From Sergeia podlipaevii (Eukaryota > Euglenozoa > Kinetoplastea > Trypanosomatida > Trypanosomatidae), in contig JASANZ010002125.1 of the NCBI GenBank assembly GCA_030849805.1, forward strand, positions 1 through 49,991: a stretch of 49,991 nt of DNA. Reading direction: 5' to 3'. The notes under the pieces were generated by a model that saw only the letters and a program-made list of their open reading frames with translations, did not search any database and was not told where the DNA came from. Below, in pieces: positions 43,885 through 49,991 of the stretch (positions are counted from its first letter, which is position 1; every line of letters starts with the position of its first letter). A program made the translations under genes and the position numbers.

Positions 43885-43886
43885 CG

Positions 43887-45266
43887 ATGGGAGGGATGGG
43901 GATGGGGAGGAAAGCCATGCACCATCTTGTCATCTCCCCCGTTCTAGGCGCCGTGCGATCAAGGCCTGCTTCACTTCATCTTGCGCTTTTCGTGTCTACT
44001 TTTTTACCTGCGTTTCGTCGCACAAGGCATGGCACAGGTGATGGGAGCAGCAGTAGTGCTTATACTTGTAGTGCTCAGCGCCGGTGCTTTTCATCATCTT
44101 TTTCATCTAATAATGACTATGGTGCTGGGGATGAGGGCAGTGAGAGCCAGAGGCATGAGCCTCGCAGCAGCAGCAGCTTCCATCGTCGTCGGTACCCTCC
44201 AGGCTGGGAGTCCCCCGCCGGCAACTACCTCCATCGCCTACCTCTTGGAGTGCGTGAGTTGCTGCAGCTAGCGCCGCTCTTGGGACTACTGTACTTTGTT
44301 TTGGTGCAGCAGCGGGCGTACTACTTGGACGCGGAGGAGCCGTGGTATCGGGCTGTGGTGTGGTGGCGTAGAGGTCGCGATCCAGCAGCGCTGCTGGCCA
44401 AGCCGTCATCTACGCCAGCCTCATTGTCTTCCTCTTCGTCTTCCTGTTTCTCTTCTTCTGCCGGTCATGGGAAGGAGACGATGCAGGAGGAGGCTGGCAA
44501 GGGTACGACGGAGAGGTGCACTGGCATTCAGTCCAGACGGCAGCAGCAACAACAGCAGGGAGTACACACAAAGAAAGAGATTCATCATGGCACTACGAAT
44601 GCCTGTGCTGCTGCTGCGCGTGTGTCTATCGCTGAATGGGGGACTGAAGTCTTTGATTCACAAGGGCAACACAGTGCTTCCTCCGCTGTGTCGCATGAAT
44701 GCGATGCCGCCGCTGCCCAACGGCAAGAGTCACGCAAGGGCAACCACAGTAAGAAGGCATCAGAGGCAGCTGTACCCGTGCACTCATGGTGGCAAGGAGC
44801 CAATGAGAGACTCTTTAGCACGGTCATATCAAATGGTGGTGGTGCTGGTAGTATAGACGGCGATGATGGTGCCTCAGGGGTTTCTCTGTCTTCAGCAATG
44901 ACGGCGGCACCATCTCCTCCGATACCGGTCTTCACCACGTGGTCATACAGTTCGTCAGCGACGGCGAGCACAGGTGGTAGTTGTGCTATGGAGAATCCCC
45001 ACAAGATCGAAGAAGAAGCCCAAGAAGGCAGCAGCTCTGCGAATAACCAGATGGAGAAGAAGAAAGCGTCAGGGTCAAGCATCTTGGCGAAGACGACGAC
45101 GCCATCCTGGTGGTGGTGGCGGTGGTCAGGTGTGACACAACGTCAGCACAGCAGCCAAGAGGAGGAGGGTATGTACGAGAATGTGTGGAGGAGTCGTCTT
45201 TACCTAATAAGAGAAGGAGCTGAAGGTTACCGTGTGATCGGCTATTCCACGCATGGGTGCTCGTAG
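43887..45266 (+). CDS. Hypothetical protein with one predicted membrane segment
   Basis: The 459-residue protein has no domain I recognise. Its N-terminal 70 residues are basic, Ser-rich and low in acid, which could target it to mitochondria, though internal methionines leave the exact start uncertain. A Tyr/Pro-rich segment (YPPGWESPAGNYLHRLPLG) precedes a hydrophobic LLQLAPLLGLLYFVLV stretch at about residues 130-146, a likely single transmembrane helix, then an aromatic YYLDAEEPWYRAVVWWRR segment. The middle is Ser/Ala/Gln-rich low complexity. A WWWWRW cluster sits near residue 410, encoded by TGG repeats. The final part (VWRSRLYLIREGAEGYRVIGYSTHG) looks folded and may be conserved. The conserved-looking ends flanking a variable middle support a real gene. 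Confidence 0.7.
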   Translation: MGGMGMGRKAMHHLVISPVLGAVRSRPASLHLALFVSTFLPAFRRTRHGTGDGSSSSAYTCSAQRRCFSSSFSSNNDYGAGDEGSESQRHEPRSSSSFHRRRYPPGWESPAGNYLHRLPLGVRELLQLAPLLGLLYFVLVQQRAYYLDAEEPWYRAVVWWRRGRDPAALLAKPSSTPASLSSSSSSCFSSSAGHGKETMQEEAGKGTTERCTGIQSRRQQQQQQGVHTKKEIHHGTTNACAAAARVSIAEWGTEVFDSQGQHSASSAVSHECDAAAAQRQESRKGNHSKKASEAAVPVHSWWQGANERLFSTVISNGGGAGSIDGDDGASGVSLSSAMTAAPSPPIPVFTTWSYSSSATASTGGSCAMENPHKIEEEAQEGSSSANNQMEKKKASGSSILAKTTTPSWWWWRWSGVTQRQHSSQEEEGMYENVWRSRLYLIREGAEGYRVIGYSTHGCS

Positions 45267-46029
45267 CGTCCCCCCCTCTCTTCTTCCAAGGTTCTTTTCC
45301 TCGTTTTTTTTTTTTTTACAAGAAAATAAAAAGAAACAACAACAACAACAACTAATAGCAACGGGGCACCATCGTCAAAGGAAGAATTGCACTGAGAATG
45401 ACCGCCGTGTGTTCTGTGCTGCTCTCAGTTTATCTCTCTTTTTTTGTTTTTAAAAAGAAAGCATTATAGAGAAAATGAAGGTGCTTAGCTCAGTTGAGCT
45501 TATCTGCACCTTTCAAGCATATTCTCTCTTCTTTTTTTACTCGCACATTTATTGCCTATTTATATATCTATTTATTTATGCACAACTATATTGCCAGCGA
45601 GAGTGCGACACTCCCCACACAGCTGCGATGCTGTAGTATATGCATTTTTTTTTGAATTTCGTTCTTTATCAACATATATCCACACTTTTTTTTTCTTAAA
45701 GAAAAGCTCTGTTTCTCTTTCTTCTTTTTGCTTTTGGTTTTTTTTCTTGCTTCTATATTTTTTTTTGAGTTCTTAGTACCGCTTGTGTATGCGTAAGTGT
45801 GTGTGGGGGTGTTCATTGGTTTTCTTTACACTTAGCTTTATTCAATCGTACACATACACAACGATACATTAAGAGAGAGAGAGAGAGAGAAAAGAGAAAA
45901 GAAAAAAAAAGAGAAGACGAGGAGGACTTCTGCACATCCCTAGCATTCATTTTTCACTTGTACATATATATATATATATATTTATTTTTTTACATCAATA
46001 CCCACACACATACGCACGTACGCAGAGCC
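45267..46029 (+). other. Spacer upstream of the NEK-GFA gene
   Basis: The spacer is AT-rich with poly-T runs, (GA)n near 45874-45890, (TA)n near 45964-45981, and a two-part stem-loop at 45477-45513. The reading frame of the next gene is open back to 45799, but that part encodes Lys/Glu and Phe-rich tract sequence. AGs at 45834-45835 (after TTTCTTTACACTT) and 46024-46025 are candidate splice acceptors. No gene was seen. Confidence 0.55.
45477..45513 (+). other. Two-part stem-loop
   Basis: AAGGTGC (45478-45484) pairs with GCACCTT (45506-45512), and inside it AGCTC (45487-45491) pairs with GAGCT (45496-45500) around an AGTT loop. A TT / TATCT internal loop separates the two stems, and a G-T pair can extend the outer one. 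The total of twelve Watson-Crick pairs in 37 bases is notable in this AT-rich context. Confidence 0.5.
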
Positions 46030-49000
46030 ATGAACGCAGTGGACGAATTGAACTTTCTGCTTGGTATTGGCCCACCGCGGCCACAACTCCCTGTCACCCT
46101 TCAGAAGTCCGGCTACACCTCTGTGCGCGCGCTTGGGAAGGGCAGCTTCGGTCAGGCGTTTCTTATTTTTCATAAAGAAAAAGGCGAGTACTACGTGGTG
46201 AAACACGTCAACATGACCAACATGAACTCGCGACAGCGCAAGGATGCACACAACGAGATTGCGGTGTTGCAGCAGCTGAGTCACCCCAATATTGTGCGAT
46301 ACGTGGAGTGCTACGAGGAGCATCCACACTTGTATATTGTGATGGAGTACGCAGATGGTGGAGATATTTTCACCCATCTAGAGAAGATCAAGCGCAACTA
46401 TGGTCCGGTGCTGAAGCCCAGCCAAGGACTCTTGACGGAGCCACAAGTGATTAGTCTCTTCGTGCAAACAGTGATGGCGGTGAAGCACATGCACGACCGG
46501 CGCCTGCTGCATCGAGATATTAAATCCCAAAACGTTTTCTTGACGAAGAACCACGTCGTTAAACTGGGCGACTTCGGTATTACGACCGTCCTGCAGAACA
46601 CTGTGGCGATGGCGAGCACCATGTGTGGTACGCCGTGCTACTTCTCTCCCGAGCTCTGTCAAGGCAAGCCGTACAACAACAAGAGCGATGTCTGGGCACT
46701 CGGCGTGCTGCTCTACGAACTGTGCGCTAACCGCCTTCCGTTTGAATCCACCACGATGAAGGCACTCATGCGTGAGATTGTGAATAGGCATCCCCGCCGT
46801 ATCCCGCCATACTTCTCCGATGAACTTTGGGCTCTTATCGAATGGATGCTGTGCAAGGACCCGAAGAAACGCCCAGACGCAAATCAGGTACTCATGACTC
46901 CTGTGTTGATGCGGCGCGTACCTGATATTATGGCCCAACTACGTGGGGTAGAGATCGTGGATATTGACCCCCGTACGCCACGACGTCAGGGCAACAACGC
47001 AGCAGCTGCCGCTCCTCCCCGTAACGGAAGAGACACGAGAGAGGACAAGCACAACAAGATAAACAATCGTGCCGGTGCTGGTGGACTTGAGGAAGAAAAC
47101 GACCCCGGTGAGTGCATCGCTGACACGGCGCCGTATCAACAGCTTCTTGCTAAGCAGCAGCAGATTGTGGGCCATGCTATCCGTAACGGTGGTGGTGGTG
47201 GTGGTGCCGGCGGGGGCAACAGTGATGGCAGCGATCCGTTTGCAGGGGCGGTGAAGCCATCTTCACCTAGTGGAGGGTACAGCACTGGTATTCCCGGGGT
47301 TCCAGCTGGAGGAGTGTCACCAGCTGTGCGTGCACCACCGGGGAAGTACAATCGCCCAGGGTTGGATGATCACGCTGCGAAGCAACGCGCTGCTGTCGCC
47401 CAGAAGCAGCAGGAAAAGGACAGTCCGACCTCGCGACGTCCGCCGGGAATCAACGCAGGCCTCCGTGCCGCTCTGGCAGGCAAGTCGAATACTGCTGGCG
47501 GGAACCTCTGCAGCGACCCCGCGTCACCGACTCCGACGTCCCCATCGGCGCAGGTACCCATTAGCGAGTTACTTGCACGCTTTGATCACGAGAAGCGCCG
47601 CATTACAGAAAGCAAGGAGAAGGCTTCTGCTGCTGCTGCTGCCGCTGTTGCTTCTGGGGGAGGTGGTAAAGCAAAGGCGTCAGGTGGCTCCAACCACAAG
47701 AGCGGCGGCCTTGCAGCGAACAGAGATTCTAATCAGCTCCGCCGCGCACCGCAGAGGGATATCAGCGCAGAGGACAAGGCGCCTGTATCCCCTCCACCAC
47801 CGCCTGCGCGGAAGCCGATCGTCGTCAGCGTGGAACTGTCGCCTGGAGCCGCTGCCGCTGCCGCGTTGGCCGTATTGGATCGTCAGAAGCAAGAGCAGCA
47901 GCAGCACCAGCAGCAACATAACCCAAAGGTCTCAGATGAGGTCAAGAAGGATATCTCCGCGGCATTACCACCTTTCCCCCTTCTTTCTTCCGCTGCTGCC
48001 GCCGATAGTGGTGGTGGTGGTGGTAGCGGTGAGTTAGGCGCGGTGCTGGAGGAGATGTCCACCCACTTTACTCAGTTCCAACGCACAATCGTGTTGGCAC
48101 CCTCAGATGAGGCAATCCCTCTCCCACCACCACCACCAGCAGCAGCAGCAGCAGATATCGCACCGCCCATGATCTCCCACACACCGCCACCACCTTCGTC
48201 TACGTCTAGTCGTCCCTCCCATGGCGGGCGTGGCAACGGCAAGGCGGAGGCGGAGGCGGCGGCCGTGAGGCCACCGCAGTCGTCGTCTTCTCCACCTTCT
48301 CCAGTTTTATCATCCTCGCAACAGCAGCGGAAGCAGCAGCACCCCAGCGAGGGTGAAGAGGGATACTTCGCAGATCCCTGCGGCGCCAAGTTGGACGTGG
48401 AGCATCTCAAGCAGCACCATCCGGGAACATCTGCTGTGGCTCAGCAGCAGCTTTCTGCTTCTTCATCCCCACGCGTGAACGGCGGCCAGTCGGAGTTGCT
48501 TATGTCCTTCAACACGAAATTTCAGCAGCAGCAGCAGCAGCTGCCGCCACCGGTGTCTAACGCAAACAGTGCCAAGCGATCTGCTGCTGCTGCTGAAGGA
48601 GGAGTGAGTGCCCACGTAAAGGTGTCTCCTCCACTTTCTTCTTCTCCACCAGGGCAGAGTGACGCCAGTAGGACGGCGGCGGGTATCACCAAGGATGCTG
48701 AAGGGCTTCCGCAGCAGGGACACTTGTCGCCGGCGCAGGTTCGCGCAGCACCCGCGCCTTCAGCAGAGCCTCAACGGAATGCATGTGCTGACCCTGATGG
48801 TGCTGCTACTGCTGCAGCTGTGGAGGGCGTAATGGATATCATCGATACGAACAATGACGATGACGATGATGTTCCTTTCTCTGGCTCCTGCTTGTGTGGT
48901 AGCGTGACCACCTCCGGCTGGCTCTCCTCCATCTATGGTTCGTTCGTCTGCACCTGCGAAGCGTGTTGCAGGGCAAGCGGAAGTGGTGCTGGCGTGGAGT

Positions 49001-49509
49001 GGCTTCACTTACCTAACGTGGACACGCTGGACGCACTGCTGACGTCCTCTGTGAGACACACCGCTACCTCGCCGTCTTTGCTCACCCAGCCTGCCGGCGC
49101 AGGACTCTCGGCGGCTACCGCGCTGACGGCATCAGGTAGTGCCGCAGGGAGTAGAAAGCAGCGATCGAGTGGGGGCGGTTGCGGTGATGGTAGTGGGGAT
49201 GTTGATGATGTAAAGAAGCGCAGCAGCGCAAGCGCACGTGCGTATACGTTTTCAATGATGGTGGAGGTGGAGGTGGAGGAGAACGAGAACGAGAACGACT
49301 GCAATGGCAAGGACAACAACGGTGACGGGGCAGCAAAGCCGGCGCAGTATGAAGCCCATTTCACGGTATACTTCTGTCCTATGTGTGGGTGCATGATCGG
49401 CATGAGACACGATGGCATGGAGGGAGTATTGCTTAACAAGACAGCGCTTGACGCATGCAGTTTGGAGGTGCTGAGCAGGTTTGCTCATACCGTCATGCCG
49501 GAAGACTGA
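46030..49509 (+). CDS. NEK-type protein kinase fused to a GFA/CENP-V-like zinc domain
   Basis: The 1159-residue protein starts with a NEK-family Ser/Thr kinase (about residues 28-310): GKGSFG from residue 36, lysine K58 in VVKHVN, HRDIKSQN from H161, DFG from D181, and CGTPCYFSPELCQGKPYNNKSDVW (in two parts) as the activation and APE-like region. A disordered Ala/Gln/Pro/Ser-rich stretch of about 640 residues follows. The C-terminus (about 950-1135) has the cysteine pattern of the GFA/CENP-V fold: GSCLCGSV (C954, C956), CTCEACCRASGSG (C974, C976, C979) and YFCPMCGC (C1116, C1119). It ends with a GVLLNKTALD segment like the family's last strand. A Gly/Ser/Asn-rich insert of about 100 residues splits the zinc domain. 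I chose the ATG at 46030 because upstream codons are tract sequence. NEKs act in flagellum, basal body and cell-cycle control; the zinc domain's job is unknown. Confidence 0.9.
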   Translation: MNAVDELNFLLGIGPPRPQLPVTLQKSGYTSVRALGKGSFGQAFLIFHKEKGEYYVVKHVNMTNMNSRQRKDAHNEIAVLQQLSHPNIVRYVECYEEHPHLYIVMEYADGGDIFTHLEKIKRNYGPVLKPSQGLLTEPQVISLFVQTVMAVKHMHDRRLLHRDIKSQNVFLTKNHVVKLGDFGITTVLQNTVAMASTMCGTPCYFSPELCQGKPYNNKSDVWALGVLLYELCANRLPFESTTMKALMREIVNRHPRRIPPYFSDELWALIEWMLCKDPKKRPDANQVLMTPVLMRRVPDIMAQLRGVEIVDIDPRTPRRQGNNAAAAAPPRNGRDTREDKHNKINNRAGAGGLEEENDPGECIADTAPYQQLLAKQQQIVGHAIRNGGGGGGAGGGNSDGSDPFAGAVKPSSPSGGYSTGIPGVPAGGVSPAVRAPPGKYNRPGLDDHAAKQRAAVAQKQQEKDSPTSRRPPGINAGLRAALAGKSNTAGGNLCSDPASPTPTSPSAQVPISELLARFDHEKRRITESKEKASAAAAAAVASGGGGKAKASGGSNHKSGGLAANRDSNQLRRAPQRDISAEDKAPVSPPPPPARKPIVVSVELSPGAAAAAALAVLDRQKQEQQQHQQQHNPKVSDEVKKDISAALPPFPLLSSAAAADSGGGGGSGELGAVLEEMSTHFTQFQRTIVLAPSDEAIPLPPPPPAAAAADIAPPMISHTPPPPSSTSSRPSHGGRGNGKAEAEAAAVRPPQSSSSPPSPVLSSSQQQRKQQHPSEGEEGYFADPCGAKLDVEHLKQHHPGTSAVAQQQLSASSSPRVNGGQSELLMSFNTKFQQQQQQLPPPVSNANSAKRSAAAAEGGVSAHVKVSPPLSSSPPGQSDASRTAAGITKDAEGLPQQGHLSPAQVRAAPAPSAEPQRNACADPDGAATAAAVEGVMDIIDTNNDDDDDVPFSGSCLCGSVTTSGWLSSIYGSFVCTCEACCRASGSGAGVEWLHLPNVDTLDALLTSSVRHTATSPSLLTQPAGAGLSAATALTASGSAAGSRKQRSSGGGCGDGSGDVDDVKKRSSASARAYTFSMMVEVEVEENENENDCNGKDNNGDGAAKPAQYEAHFTVYFCPMCGCMIGMRHDGMEGVLLNKTALDACSLEVLSRFAHTVMPED

Positions 49510-49991
49510 CACTGAAAGTTACAGCAGCAAAACAAGCAAAACAAACAAAGGAAAGAAAAGAAAACACACGCATGCAAATCAGAGAAAAGTCAAAAAAGAA
49601 TAGAAAAAAAAGGCGGAGGGAAGCATAAATAGTGCGAGGGGGTGTAACGCGTAAGGCTTTTGCTTTTTGGAACTGAGAGGAAAGGTCTCCCATCACTATG
49701 GCTGCCTGCCTGCCTGCGTGCTGCTGTCTATATTGTTGGTAATGTCTCTCCTTCTGTTTCTTTCAACGTCCCTCTCTTTTTTTTTTCTTCTAGTTTATCT
49801 GTCTGTCTGATTGCTGAGGCCACTGCTTTCTTCTAAGCAAGGAGACACCTCGCTGACAGTTTTTTTTTCCCCTCTTTTTTTTTTTTTTTATATATCTATT
49901 TATTTGGTTTTATATCAGATGTCAATACTTTCTTCTTTTCATCTTGCTTAAGCATCCTTTTTTTTTTTTGTCTTGTAAGTGGGCTTGAAAG
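49510..49991 (+). other. 3' UTR / spacer after the NEK-GFA gene
   Basis: A purine-rich A/G/C stretch follows the stop codon, then poly-T and pyrimidine-rich tracts near 49779-49795 and 49861-49889, suggesting another splice acceptor and a further + strand gene beyond the window. AG occurs at 49978-49979 after the poly-T at 49959-49969. No gene was seen inside the window. Confidence 0.5.

Larger units (their letters stand above)
39498..43886 (+). other. 4.4 kb gene-free spacer
   Basis: This is the longest gap in the window. It is extremely AT-rich with poly-T runs, (TA)n at 39816-39841 and 40197-40227, TG/CA repeats near 40896-40920 and 41941-41956, and GA repeats near 42164-42182. The longest open frames (around 39700-40311 and 42353-42748) read as Phe/Leu/Ser/Tyr-Ile runs and look non-coding. 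A near-perfect 11-bp stem-loop lies at 40920-40945 and a 14-base palindrome at 42780-42793. I see no tRNA, snRNA or rRNA. It probably contains UTRs, and possibly an unrecognised non-coding RNA. Confidence 0.5.

Noticed and set aside
45799..46029. In-frame upstream extension of the NEK-GFA protein
   Set aside because: It encodes Arg/Glu/Lys and Phe/Tyr tract residues from GA and TA repeats; the ATG at 46030 directly precedes the kinase and follows a possible splice AG.

Overview
The window looks like a trypanosomatid (kinetoplastid) nuclear chromosome segment. All twelve intact coding regions and one broken gene lie head-to-tail on the + strand. No introns are apparent, and no convincing minus-strand gene was found. 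Each gene is preceded by long pyrimidine tracts followed by an AG, the expected architecture of trans-splice acceptors in a polycistronic transcription unit. Coding regions are comparatively GC-rich at third positions, while the spacers are AT-rich and full of poly-T, (TA)n, (TTA)n, (TG)n and (GA)n runs. The genus cannot be fixed from sequence alone. A cathepsin L-like protease with a C-terminal extension close to a class II histone deacetylase recalls, from memory, the CPB region of Leishmania chromosome 8; this was not checked.

Layout: a frame-disrupted HAD-family phosphatase (190-1523); a class II histone deacetylase (2035-3897); a casein kinase 1-like kinase with a long disordered N-terminus (4424-6853); a 3.8 kb gene-free spacer; a single cathepsin L-like cysteine protease (10652-11995); a 2 kb spacer; a giant mitochondrial AAA/VWA protein of the VWA8 type (13958-21613); a double J-domain protein resembling DNAJC8/SPF31 (22421-23392); a 1776-residue low-complexity protein (24473-29803); a 2.6 kb spacer; a TMEM65-family mitochondrial membrane protein (32360-35170); a DPY-30/IQ coiled-coil protein, probably axonemal (36302-37927); a small basic, possibly mitochondrial protein (39102-39497); a 4.4 kb spacer; a one-TM hypothetical (43887-45266); and a NEK kinase (46030-49509).

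The most unusual item is the last gene. It joins an N-terminal NEK-type kinase to a C-terminal zinc-binding GFA/CENP-V-like domain with all expected cysteine clusters, a combination I do not recognise as described. Other points of interest are the HDAC active-site His-to-Tyr change, the duplicated J domain, the very long low-complexity insertions in otherwise conserved proteins, and a few perfect or near-perfect stem-loops in the spacers.

The genes do not form a functional pathway. As usual in trypanosomatids, co-transcription does not imply shared function, and regulation is expected mainly through UTRs. Several products (VWA8, TMEM65, the 131-residue protein, perhaps the 459-residue one) point to the mitochondrion.
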